Assembly: GCA_964035575.1 (NCBI GenBank)
Contig: CAXIVB010000011.1
Span: 1-64,000, forward strand
Direction of reading: 5' to 3'
From: Rhynchopus sp. YZ270_cl-10
Lineage: Eukaryota > Euglenozoa > Diplonemea > Diplonemida > Diplonemidae
DNA length: 64,000 nucleotides
A program made the position numbers and the translations under genes. Positions 17,901 to 32,100 of the stretch are shown here, piece by piece; position 1 is the stretch's first letter, and every line of letters begins with the position of its first letter. Below the pieces are notes generated by a model, which was given only the letters and a program-made list of their open reading frames with translations, was not told the DNA's origin and did no database searches.

Positions 17901-20900
17901 AAATGACCCCATTTTAGGACCCCTCAGGACCCCAAATGGCCCCATTTAGGGTCCTCAGAGGTCCTGGGGGTCTGGGGCCATGGTGCCCAAGGGGTATACT
18001 ATGAGCCCCTTAGGATGTGGGAGGGCCACATCCATAGCACGAAGGGCACCATAGTGCACCCCACCCCACCTCCTACGGGTGCCCAAAGGGCATCCCAATG
18101 CCCCACCTCTATTGACCACTAGGAGGAAGGGACGCAAGCACCTGCTGGTCCGATCGTCCATAGGGATGCCCTCCCACGGGTAGACATAGGGGCAAGGAGG
18201 AGCCAGCACGGTGGTGACACACGTCCAAGCAAGGCAGACCGCTAGGGATAGCTGGCGCAGGTAAGGGTTGCATCCAGCCTCTAGTGCACTTTGAAGTAGG
18301 CCCCAGAACCGATAGGTGCACACGTGCGCCGCTAGGGGCGGGGACTTCATGCACATAGTGCAGCACCTCCCATAGGGAGTTGCTGTGCATGTGTAGTGAG
18401 CTGGCCCACGGAGTGTCGGAGCCTTGCAGGCGCAATGACGGGGGTCAGCGAGTACTTGACCTTAGGAGCCCTTGACCATCCGAAAGGTCCGAAGGAGGAT
18501 CAGAGCGTAGCGGTTGGCCGCCAGGATGGGCAGGGCTTACCTCACCTCAAGAGACCTTGGCTCATCCGAAAGGTCCGAAGGAGGATCAGAGCGCAGCGGG
18601 TGGCCGCCAGGATGAACAGGGCTTACCTCACCTCAAGCACGTTCCACCTCAAGAGGCTCTGTTAGTAGACCTCGGGCTAGAGGGCTTACTTGACCTTAAG
18701 TAGCGGGTTCGAAGAGCACGTAGCCCGTAGGGTCAGGACGGAGTTACGCCGTAGTACTGATGCCCCCGCTTACCTCGACCTGACCTCACTTCCGCCCATG
18801 GGTGGCGAGACCCTCCATTATGCTTGACTTTGACTTGCGGCACTGGTGGCACCACCAGGGACGAGACGGCCTGAGCACAGCGAGGGAGGAGGACGTAGCC
18901 CGCAGGGCAAGGACGGGCCACGGCCTGAGCACAGCGAGGGAGGAGGACGTAGCCCGCAGGGCAAGGACGGGTATACGGCCACCCCAAAGGGGAGGGAGGA
19001 GGATGTCCCATAGGGACAGCCGGGTGGGCGCACAGCGCCGAACGGCCACTCCGAAGGAGCGGGAGGAGGATGTCCCGCAGGGACAGCCGGGCAGGGAGCG
19101 CAGCGACAGGGAGCGCAGCGACCACGGCCACCCCAAAGGGGCGGGAGGAGGAGGCAGTCCGTAGGACAAGGACGGGGGACCGAAGGTCCAAAGAGAGAGG
19201 GCGGCCGAGGAGAGATCGGACAGACCCACCTTGCGCAGCAGGGGGTCAGCCGACCAGGCAGGTGAGATACAGGTCCCCGGGCCTACAGCCCCTGTAGCCA
19301 TCTCACCACGGCCGCCCGCTCGCTTGGGGCCCCATACCCTTGGGTGTAGGGCCCCATAGGCCTCCCGTCTAGGACGCACTTGCAGTGCATGGCCTAGCAG
19401 GAGGCCGTAGGTCTAGGTCCCTGTAGGGGCCATAGGCCTGAGCGTAGAGGAAGACTCCGATAGAGCTCCCATGGTCTGGTGGGCAAGACCATGGCCCGAC
19501 CCTTTACCTCCAGGTAAAGGGGTAGGGCTAGAGGGCACCCTCTAAGGTGCCCGACTCTTGGGCGAGCCAAGGAGCGGACATCCACCTCACCTAGCAGGTC
19601 TAAGGTGGGTGTGTAGCCCTTGGGTCATGCTGCATAAGGCGGCTGACGGAGCTCCCTTGCATCATCCTATTAGGATGGTAGCATGGGGCTGCATGACTCC
19701 TTGGCGAGCCCAAAGGCAATTATAGGGTCTACCCTTTGGAAGACCCTATAACGGTGCAACGTAGTGGAGCCTACGCATAAGCCTCAATACAGGGTATGTA
19801 GGCTGTATGGGGTACCCATACTAGATATGGGCCATATCATGTACCCATATCATATGACGTCAGTGGATGTCCAGTGGCATCATATCCGCACAAGGGGCTA
19901 AAAAGAGGGTCTCCATATGACACCCGGTGAAATCCATTTGATGCCACCTGGGGGTGATGGAGGTCCAAAAGTGAGACACCCTTTTGGACCCCTATTTGGA
20001 GCATATGGCCCCATATGGCCTGTGTAGCCATGTGAGGTCCCATAGCGGGTCCTCCTAAAGTGCCCAAAAGGGCTAAAAAGAGGGTCTCCATATGACACCC
20101 GGTGAAATCCATTTGATGCCGCCTGGGGGTGATGGAGGTCCAAAAGTGAGACACCCTTTTGGACCCCCTTTTGGCCCATATGGCCCAGATGGCCATATAG
20201 GGGTCCTATCCCTTAGGACCCCATTTGGTCACGGGTGTTTTGGGGTACCTCCAAATAGGTGGTCCGTTTGAGACCCCCTATTTGACACTATATGGCCTGT
20301 AGGACCAGGTCCCAATATGGACCCCTCCAGACCACTAGTGTCAGTTTTGAGGACCCCATTTGGCCCTTTTGAGGACCCCATTTTGACCCCTTTTGGGACC
20401 CCTCTGGAGGTCCTTGGGTAAGGGGACCTGCCTTACACAGAGACCTCGGGTCCCAGGGGTATAGTCTCAGGCCTGTAGACCCCCTCAGGTGCCTTACACG
20501 GGCTTGTAGACCCCCTGGCCCAAGACCCCCATTTTGACCCCTTTTGGGACCCCTCATCTCCCGGTCCCTATAGGGGCTCAAATGGCCCTTTTCGGGTTTG
20601 GACCGTTTTATACAGGGACCAATCCAAAAGTGACACAAAACGGGTGGTACCCCAAAAAGGGGGTCCTCCGGATTTGGGTCCATTTTGGGGTCGGGCGTCA
20701 GGAAGGTCCCTTTTTGGGGTACCCCCAAAATGGCCCTTTTGACCCCATTTTGACCCCTTTTGGACCCCATTTTGACCCCTTTTGGACCCCTTTTGGACCC
20801 CTTTTGGGGCCCTTTAGGGCCCTTTAGGGGGTCCCAAGGGGTGCCCACAGGGCTCCCAAGGCCCCTCCCCTCAAGGGGCCCTGGGGGTGTCCTGGGGGTC

Positions 20901-21791
20901 CATGGGGTCCCATGGGGTCCCAAGGGGGTCCCATATGGGGTGCCCCAAGGGTAGGGGCCCAGGCCCCAAAGGGGGTCCCAAAAGGGGTCCCAAAAGGGGT
21001 CCTAAAATGGCCCTTTTGACCCCATTTTGGCACCGGCCGATGGGTCCGCCAGGGGGCAAAAGTAGGCAAAACGACTATTTTATGAGGTGCCATTATGCCT
21101 CCTAAATGGCCCTTTTTGGACCCCTTTTGACCCCCATTTTGACCCCTTTTGGACCCCATTTGGACCCCCTCAGCCCTCTCTCAGGAGGGCTAAGGAGGCC
21201 TAATAAGGGGTTATATGTAGGTGTATGTACCTATATACATGCCCCCAGGCAAGGGTCCCCTTAGGGGCCCTGTGCACATGGCATCCCCATGTGCATATAG
21301 GTCCTCATACCCCTCCATACCCTCTATACCCCCTAAAAGGGGGTCTGGAGGGGTGCCCAAGGGGTCCAAATTGCCCCATTTTGGGGTCCTCAGGAGCTCC
21401 AAAAAGGCATAAAAAGGCCCTTTTTGGGCCCCTCAGAGCCCTCAAATAGGGGGCTCAGGGGGTCCCAAAGGGTGTATATATTGGGTACCATGTATGCAAT
21501 GAAACGTACCCCTCTTGAGAGGGGTCCCGGAGCATGCCTTACCTTAAAACTATTAGGTCGCGTGCACCAAATAGTTTTAGGTCATGGTAATGTCCCCATT
21601 TATGGACATAAAGGGCCATAAAGTGGACATCATGCCCTGGGTCATGACCCATGGCATGTCATGAGATGGGGGTACCCCCATGGATTGACCCCATATGACC
21701 CCATTTGGACCCCTTTAGACCCCTTGGCCAGCTCCCCACATGGTGTGAGAGGTGCTGTGCCATACTACATATGGGTGTATACACCCTATGG

Positions 21792-22892
21792 GTACAGGGG
21801 GCTATATGGGTACATATGTATGTACATGTACATACATGTATATACATATATGTATATATATATATGTATATGTACACATATATGTTGTGGTCCAAAGACC
21901 TCGTCATCCATTTATGTCATGTCATGTCATCAAATTGGATCGACCTCATTTCATGATATGACCTCATTTCATGACATGTCATGGGTCTGGACCCATCCCC
22001 ACATCTTATACGACCTCTTATCACATGATGTACATGTTGTATAGTGGTGGTATATAGGTGTATATAGGGCCATAGGGCTATGGGGCTATATAGGGGTATA
22101 TGGGTACATATGTATGTATATATACATGCATACATACATATATATATGTATGTGTACACATATATGTTGATGTACAAAGTGCTCAACATCTGTTTATGTC
22201 ATGTCATGTCATCAAATTGGATGATCACCATTTTGGACATGATGCCATTTCATGACATGTCATGGGTCTGGACCCATCCCCACATCTTATACGACCTCTT
22301 ATCACATGATGTACATGTTGTATAGTGGTGGTATATAGGTGTATATAGGGCCATAGGGCTATGGGGCTATATAGGGGTATATGGGTACATATGTATGTAT
22401 ATATACATGCATACATACATATATATATGTATGTGTACACATATATGTTGATGTACAAAGTGCTCAACATCTGTTTATGTCATGTCATGTCATCAAATTG
22501 GATGATCACCATTTTGGACATGATGCCATTTCATGACATGTCATGGGTCTGGACCCATCCCCACATCTTATACGACCTCTTATCACATGATGTACATGTT
22601 GTATAGTGGTGGTATATAGGTGTATATAGGGCCATAGGGCTATGGGGCTATATAGGGGTATATGGGTACATATGTATGTATATATACATGCATACATACA
22701 TATATATATGTATGTGTACACATATATGTTGATGTACAAAGTGCTCAACATCTGTTTATGTCATGTCATGTCATCAAATTGGATGATCACCATTTTGGAC
22801 ATGATGCCATTTCATATCACTTCATGCATCTAGACCCCTCTCAACACATGCTGCACATGTTGTATAGTGGTGGTATATAGGCGCATATATGC
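21792..22892. repeat. 281-bp tandem array, unit 2
   Basis: Same array at +14,602, with the same copy number and order; equivalent points are 22080, 22361 and 22642. Confidence 0.9.
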
Positions 22893-23000
22893 ATATGGGC
22901 TATAGGGCCCTGTAGGAGGCTACACCCCATTCCGTGGTATGGATGGTGTACCCCCAACTAGACCCTTTCTGGCACCACCACCTCTGAAGGACTATGCTGT

Positions 23001-23195
23001 TGAGGAGGCTACTACATATCAGGTACCACCCTTCAACGGGTGCTTACGCTCCATTACCTCTTGCCCTTTATACTGCTCCTCCTTATAGGTGTACACCTCC
23101 TGCTCCTACATACGTATGGCAGTGGCTGCATGGGCGCCCTTCCAGGTACAGAGGTAGATGGAGAGCCATTCAGTATGTACTACTACAAGGATGCA
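23001..23195 (+). CDS. cob: Cytochrome b fragment, unit 2 copy
   Basis: Copy of the cob module at +14,602. The TGA at the conserved Trp position (23001-23003), both histidine codons (23052-23054 and 23094-23096) and the downstream loop are unchanged. I saw no difference from unit 1. Boundaries carry the same uncertainty as in unit 1. Confidence 0.87.
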
Positions 23196-26100
23196 CGTCA
23201 CCACCACTCCAGATGCCCATATCGGGAGGTCAGGTAAACGTCACCTTAAAGTAACACATTTTACCCCGACCGTGTAGGCAGGGTGTATGCCCATGACACT
23301 AGGCTCTGGGTGTCCCCATCCCTATACCCCTAAATAAGGGGTAAAAAGGGGTGTCAGGACCTGGTCCAAAAGGGTCCAAAAGGTGTAAATGGGGTGATCC
23401 AATGTGCTCAGCACATCACCTCATCTCCTTATCCATCCACTTCATCATCCATTAACAGGATGGACATGTCCATTTAACTGTATGTGCATGTATGCACATA
23501 CATGCATATATACATGTATATACCCCCTATAGCCCCTTAAGGGCATATGGGTGTATGTACCATGTATGCACATGATATGGTCCATATGTGGACTCATACA
23601 TCATGTTGGGGTCTTGGGTCATGACCCGTCATGGCATCTTGACATGTCCAAATCCATGAAATCAGGTCATATCAAGTGATTTGACCTCTTGACATGAGAT
23701 GTGATGTCATGACATGATGTTATATGATGTGCACATGTGCACATATACATATACATATACATATACATGTTGTGTGCACATGTATATATACATGTATATA
23801 CCCCCTATAGCCCCTTAAGGGCATATGGGTGTATGTACCATGTATGCACATGATATGGTCCATATGTGGACTCATACATCATGTTGGGGTCTTGGGTCAT
23901 GACCCGTCATGGCATCTTGACATGTCCAAATCCATGAAATCAGGTCATATCAGGTGATTTGACCTCTTGACATGAGATGTGGTGATGTCACATGTTGCAC
24001 ATCATGTGCACATATAAGATGTAGAGATGTGTATGCACATACATGTACATATATATACCCCCTATACAAGGGAGGGCTATATACATGTATATACATGTAG
24101 GTGCATGTACATGTATGTAAGTACATACTGTATATACACCTCTACCCATGCCATATGGGGTCTAAATGGGGTCCAAAAGGGTCCATTTATGGGTAGACCC
24201 CCATCTCATGACATGTCATGGGTCATGACCCATGAGGTGATATGACATGATATGGCATCTCATGAGATGGATAGGTCCTCATCCAATGAGGAGATATGCA
24301 ACATCATATGATGTAATGCAACTTATATAAGTGCATGTGCACATATGGTTTACCCATATGGACCATCAGATGGGATGCATATATGTATATGTATATACAT
24401 ATATATACATGTGTCTACACATGTATGCACCATGTTGCACCTCTTAAAAGAGGTCTAGACCTCTAAATATGAGGTCAAATCCATGGATTTGGAGGTCCTC
24501 AGATCTCAGGACCTCCCATTTTGGGGACCCCCTCCAGATCTGGGGACCCCCTCCAGATCTGGGGACCCCCTCCAGATATGGGTAGGGACCCCATATGGGG
24601 TGGGACCCCATGTGGTATGGGTCCATATGGAGACCTCTCTTAAGGCCCATATGACACCAATGGACCCTTAAAGGGGTGACCACATGGTGTGCCAGCATGG
24701 CACCCTTGGGCCCTCTGGTTGGACCCCCTCATATAGGGGTCCCCATATGGTACACCATATGGACATGGGGTGGGCTCCCATTTGGAGACCCCTTTTAGGA
24801 CCCCATATGACACTATTTGGCCTGTAGGACCAGGTCCTAATATGGACCCCTCCAGACCATTAGTGGCACTTTGGGAGGTCCCCATTTGGACCCCCTCAGA
24901 TCCAATGGAGGTCCCATTTAGACCCCCTCAGGTCTGGGGACCCCATATGACACCATATGGTCATGGGGTGGCCTCCCATTTGGAGACCCCTTTTAGGACC
25001 CTATTTGACACTATATGGCCTGTAGGACCAGGTCCCAATAGGGACCCCTCCAGACCCCTAGTGGCAATTGGGACCCCTAGGGGGCTAGACCCCCAAATGA
25101 CCCCTCTAAACGTGACCATATAGGTCCCAATTAGGGGGTTGGAGGTCCCTTTATGGGTCCATATGGAGACCTCTCTTAGGTCCCATATGCCCCCAATGGC
25201 CCCTTAAAGGGGTGACCACATGGTATGCCCCATGGCACCCCCTTTGGGACCCCTTTGGGACCCCATATGACCCCATTTAGACCCCCTCAGGACCCCCAAA
25301 AGGGCCTAAAACACCCTATTTGGACCCATTTGGACCCCTTTTGAGCACCCCTTTTAAACACCCCTTTTCCGACATGGTACCCCATTTGATCTACTCTACC
25401 TATGAATTGGCCATTTAGGTGCTGTTCAGTCCTGGACCCCACATGCCGTTAGGTGGTCAAATAGGGGTCTAAACGTGACCGAGGGTCCTGGGACCCCTAC
25501 ACGGTCACCCCTTTTAGACCCCTTTTTACCCCCTTTTTACCCCATATTGGGACCCCCTACCTGTAGTGGATCCCTTTAAGGGTCTAAAGTAGGCATATGG
25601 GGTACACCCCCTGACCTCCATATATGCCCTTCTGCTTACACGCTCACCCCTTTTGACCCCTTTTGGACCCCTTTTAGGACCTCCCATGGGGTCAAAGGAC
25701 CTCCCAAAAGGTCCTAAAAAGGGGGTCCCCTGCATCAGACCTGGCAATGCTGTTTTGAATGGTTGAGCCCCTTGGGGGTCCCCAAATGGCCAATTTAGGA
25801 CCCTTTTAGGACCCATTTTGGGGTCCAAAAGGGGTCAAAATGGGGTCCTCAGATGGCCCAAGACTATGGTCTCTAGAGGCAATATTGGGTCTTTGGGGTC
25901 ACCCCATCCCTGGATCCAAGGGGTCTCCAGATGGGGTACCCCTTTTAGGACCCCTTTTGGGGTGCTCCCAGGCCATTAAATATGTCGAAAAGCGACGTCC
26001 ACTTGCGTAGGCTTAGTCCTCTTTTGGGCATGTCGGGTTTAGACAACCCCTGCCAGTCCTAAGTGCTCTAAAAAGGGGTGAAATATGGTGGTCCATTTGA

Positions 26101-29100
26101 GGACCCCGATATGACACTATTTGGCCTGTAGGACCAGGTCCAGATCTGGACCCCAGATGGTCCAAAAGTGCTCCTACTCACATATCGCGCGCGCGCGCGT
26201 GGTAAGAGTACGGGGTCAAAATCGGTGCCCTTCCGGGCCCAGGCCTCTGGAGGCCTGGTGCCCGGAAGGCCCGCCCCGCTGGGGACCTCAGGAGGTCCCA
26301 GACCCTGTGGGGGTCTGGGCCTCACCCCTCCCGAGGGGGTCTGAGGACCTCCAAACCCCTTGTACGCCCCCATGTCCTGGGGGGTGCGGTCCAAGGGTTG
26401 GGTCAAAGCACGGAGCACTTGGAGGTCTACAAAGCATGTGGTGCCATACCAGCTCCCCATGTATTGGGTCCTACATGGTGTGGGGTGGTGGCACGAGGTG
26501 GCATGTAGAGGCCATGGCCTCTCCACACCCCTCTCCATACATGGGGGCGTACAAGGGATATGACCCCATATGGAGAGGTCTTGGGACCTGAGTGCTCTGG
26601 GGTGAGGACCTCCATTTAGAGGTCCAACCCCTTAAATGACCCATATTGGGTGTTTGACCCCCATGAGCTCTTTGGAGCTCTTTGAGCACCTAGACCATTA
26701 GATGTCCATGAGGTGACAAGACCTCTATAGAAGTATATATGTATATGCATGTTGTGTGCACATGTATATATACATGTATATACCCCCTATAGCCCCTTAA
26801 GGGCATATGGGTGTATATACCATGTATGCACATGATATGGTCCATATGTGGACACATACATCATGTTGGGGTCTTGGGTCATGACCCGTCATGGCATCTT
26901 GACATGTCCAAATCCATGAAATCAGGTCATATCAAGTGATTTGACCTCTTGACATGAGATGTGATGTCATGACATGATGTTATATGATGTGCACATGTGC
27001 ACATATACATATACATATACATATACATGTTGTATGCACATGTATATATACATGTATATACCCCCGTATAGCCCTTAAGGGCATATAGGTGTATATAGCA
27101 TGTATGCACATGATATGGTCCATATGTGGACACATACATCATGTTGGGGTCTTGGGTCATGACCCGTCATGGCATCTTGACATGTCCAAATCCATGAAAT
27201 CAGGTCATATCAAGTGATTTGACCTCTTGACATGAGATGTGATGTCATGACATGATGTTATATGATGTGCACATGTGCACATATACATATACATATACAT
27301 ATACATGTTGTATGCACATGTATATATACATGTATATACCCCCGTATAGCCCTTAAGGGCATATAGGTGTATATAGCATGTATGCACATGATATGGTCCA
27401 TATGTGGACACATACATCATGTTGGGGTCTTGGGTCATGACCCGTCATGGCATCTTGACATGTCCAAATCCATGAAATCAGGTCATATCAGGTGATTTGA
27501 CCTCTTGACATGAGATGTGGTGATGTCACATGTTGCACATCATGTGCACATATAAGATGTAGAGATGTGTATGCACATGCATGTACATATATATACCCCC
27601 TATACAAGGGAGGGCTATATACATGTATATACATGTAGGTGCATGTACATGTATGTAAGTACATACTGTATATACACCTCTACCCATGCCATATGGGGTC
27701 TAAATGGGGTCCAAAAGGGTCCATTTATGGGTAGACCCCCATCTCATGACATGCCATGGGTCATGACCCATGAGGTGATATGACATGATATGGCATCTCA
27801 TGAGATGGATAGGTCCTCATCCAATGAGGAGATATGCAACATCATATGATGTAATGCAACTTATATAAGTGCATGTGCACATATGGTTTACCCATATGGC
27901 CCATCATATGGGATGCATATATGTATATGTATATACATATATATACATGTGTCTACACATGTATGCACCATGTTGCACCTCTTAAAAGAGGTCTAGACCT
28001 CTAAATATGAGGTCAAATCCATGGATTTGGAGGTCCTCAGATCTCAGGACCTCCCATTTTGAGGACCCCCTCAGATCTTGGGACCCCCTCAGATCCAGGG
28101 TAGGGACCCCAAATGGCACCTTTATACCCCCTTTTGGGACCTCCCCACATGGTGTAAGAGGTGCCCCACACCCCTACATATAGGGTATATGCCCTAGGCT
28201 GTATAGGGGGTGTATAGGGGTATATAAAGGTGTATGTACACTTATATATATGTGCATGCACATATATATACATGTATATAGAGGTCCTCAGATCCCATGA
28301 CCCTCCATTTGGGGGTCTGGAGACCTCAGGACCCCATTTTGGGACCCTCCTCAGATCTGGGGACCCCCTCCAGATCTGGGGATAGGACCCCAAATGGACC
28401 CATTTGGACCCCATTTGAGGACCATTGGCATCATGTGTGGACACCCCCTTTTCCACCATGTATGCCATTTGATCTACTCTCCCTATACATATGCCCTAAA
28501 TGGACATAACCCCATATGATCCCATATGTGTTATATGACCACTTTGGAGCACCTTTATATGCATAGGGTGGGGACCCCATATGGGCCCTTTTAGACCCCT
28601 TCCAAAAGGGGGTCTAAAGCATGTACACCTCCTTACACTCCATGTGTATGGTGGTGTATAGGTTAAGGGGCTATATAGGGCATAATGGGTACATGTACAT
28701 ACACATGTGTTGCACGTCATGTGCATCATGTTGGCATGTCATGAGGTGGTCCAAAAGGGTGATCATCAGATGACCCCATTTTGGGACCCCTCCCATTTTA
28801 AGAGGTCCGCTGCATCAGACCGGGCCATCCTGGTTTGAACCGTTTGGGGACCTCAGGACCCCCAAATGGGCTGAATTGACCCCTTTTAGGGTCCTCAAAA
28901 GGACCCATTTTGGGGTCAAAAGGGGGTCAAAATGGGGTCCATATGGTGACCCATACTATGGTCTATATAGGCAATATATGGGTCCTGGACCCTCCTCATG
29001 CCTGGACCCGAGGTGCTCCAAAGGGGGGTACCCAAAGTGGTCCATTAAATAGGAGGCCTCCAGACCCCTTAGGGGTCCAAAAGATGTCGAAACCCGACAT

Positions 29101-32100
29101 CTACCTGGACCCCCGGGGGTCCCAAAAGGGCCATGTCGGGTTTATACAACCCCTGCCAGTCCTAAGTGCCATAAAAAGGGTGATATTTGGTGGTCCATTC
29201 TGAGACCCCAATATGACACTATTTGGCCTGTAGACCATGGTCCAGATCTGGACCCCAGATGGTCCAAAAGGGGGTGCAACTAACATATCGCGCGCGCGCG
29301 CGTGGTAAGAGGTAGTTTATAAAATCGGCGCTTCCCAGGACCCCAGACCCCAGGAGGTGGTCTCAGGGGGTCTGAGGGGTTGGGAGGGGTCTGGAGCCAT
29401 GAGGGGTCTGGACCACCCACCCTGTGGAGATGGCTGGTGGTCTGTAGGGAGGTGGCCAAAAGGGGTGTTTATACCCCTATGGCGCCTCAAGCCCTTTAAG
29501 TGCTGTTGAGCACCCAATGCATTAGATGTCCATGAGGTGACAAGACCTCTATAGAAGTATATATGGTAGGTATGGGGTGCATGCCCATATACCCCCATAT
29601 GCCCCCAATGGCCCTTTAGGACCATGTGGGCCATGTGCATCATATGTGGTGTACATGCATGGATATGGACTCGCATGGGTCCAGACCCATGGTTTACCCC
29701 ATTTCACCCAATTTGGGTGCATGTGCCAAAATGGCCTAAATGCCTGAAATGGGGCATATTTGGATGTTGAGACCTTTTGGGACCATGTCAAGACATGACA
29801 TGACATCCAATATGTTATACATCATATGTACATGTATATATACATATATGTATATACATGTATATACCCCCGTATAGCCCCTTAGGGCATATAGGTGTAT
29901 ATAGCATGTATGCACATGATATGGTCCATATGTGGACACATACATCATGTTGGGGTCTTGGGTCATGACCCGTCATGGCATCTTGACATGTCCAAATCCA
30001 TGAAATCAGGTCATATCAGGTGATTTGACCTCTTGACATGAGATGTGGTGATGTCACATGTTGCACATCATGTGCACATATAAGATGTAGAGATGTGTAT
30101 GCACATGCATGTACATATATATACCCCCTATACAAGGGAGGGCTATATACATGTATATACATGTAGGTGCATGTACATGTATGTAAGTACATACTGTATA
30201 TACACCTCTACCCATGCCATATGGGGTCTAAATGGGGTCCAAAAGGGTCCATTTATGGGTAGACCCCCATCTCATGACATGCCATGGGTCATGACCCATG
30301 AGGTGATATGACATGATATGGCATCTCATGAGATGGATAGGTCCTCATCCAATGAGGAGATATGCAACATCATATGATGTAATGCAACTTATATAAGTGC
30401 ATGTGCACATATGGTTTACCCATATGGCCCATCATATGGGATGCATATATGTATATGTATATACATATATATACATGTGTCTACACATGTATGCACCATG
30501 TTGCACCTCTTAAAAGAGGTCTAGACCTCTAAATATGAGGTCAAATCCATGGATTTGGAGGTCCTCAGATCTCAGGACCTCCCATTTTGAGGACCCCCTC
30601 AGATCTTGGGACCCCCTCAGATCCAGGGTAGGGACCCCAAATGGCACCTTTATACCCCCTTTTGGGACCTCCCCACATGGTGTAAGAGGTGCCCCACACC
30701 CCTACATATAGGGTATATGCCCTAGGCTGTATAGGGGGTGTATAGGGGTATATAAAGGTGTATGTACACTTATATACATGTGCATGCACATATATATACA
30801 TGTATATATAGGTCCTCAGATCCCATGACCCTCCATTTGGGGGTCTGGAGACCTCAGGACCCCATTTTGGGACCTCTCCAGATCTGGGGGTAGGACCCCA
30901 AATGGCTCACCTTAGATGTCCATGAGGTGACAAGACCTCTATAGAAGTATATATGGTAGGTATGGGGTGCATGCCCATATACCCCCATATGCCCCCAATG
31001 GCCCTTTAGGACCATGTGGGCCATGTGCATCATATGTGGTGTACATGCATGGATATGGACTCGCATGGGTCCAGACCCATGGTTTACCCCATTTCACCCA
31101 ATTTGGGTGCATGTGCCAAAATGGCCTAAATGCCTGAAATGGGGCATATTTGGATGTTGAGACCTTTTGGGACCATGTCAAGACATGACATGACATCCAA
31201 TATGTTATACATCATATGTACATGTATATATACATATATGTATATACATGTATATACCCCCCGTATAGCCCCTTAGGGCATATAGGTGTATATAGCATGT
31301 ATGCACATGATATGGTCCATATGTGGACACATACATCATGTTGGGGTCTTGGGTCATGACCCGTCATGGCATCTTGACATGTCCAAATCCATGAAATCAG
31401 GTCATATCAGGTGATTTGACCTCTTGACATGAGATGTGGTGATGTCACATGTTGCACATCATGTGCACATATAAGATGTAGAGATGTGTATGCACATGCA
31501 TGTACATATATATACCCCCTATACAAGGGAGGGCTATATACATGTATATACATGTAGGTGCATGTACATGTATGTAAGTACATACTGTATATACACCTCT
31601 ACCCATGCCATATGGGGTCTAAATGGGGTCCAAAAGGGTCCATTTATGGGTAGACCCCCATCTCATGACATGCCATGGGTCATGACCCATGAGGTGATAT
31701 GACATGATATGGCATCTCATGAGATGGATAGGTCCTCATCCAATGAGGAGATATGCAACATCATATGATGTAATGCAACTTATATAAGTGCATGTGCACA
31801 TATGGTTTACCCATATGGCCCATCATATGGGATGCATATATGTATATGTATATACATATATATACATGTGTCTACACATGTATGCACCATGTTGCACCTC
31901 TTAAAAGAGGTCTAGACCTCTAAATATGAGGTCAAATCCATGGATTTGGAGGTCCTCAGATCTCAGGACCTCTCATTTTGGGACCCCCTCAGATCTTGGG
32001 ACCCCCTCAGATCCAGGGTAGGGACCCCAAATGACCCCTCTTAGACCCCTTTTGGACCCCCTATTAGGGCCTTTAGGGCCTTTATGGGGTGCCCACAGGG

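Larger units (their letters stand above)
14602..29203. repeat. Macro-repeat unit 2 (14,602 bp)
   Basis: Second head-to-tail copy, contiguous with unit 1 and with no junction sequence. It has one private substitution that I noticed: G at 21396, where units 1, 3 and 4 have C (6794, 35998, 50600). It has the six-C run and the shared alleles at 16808, 16896, 17071, 17438 and 17509. Confidence 0.97.
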
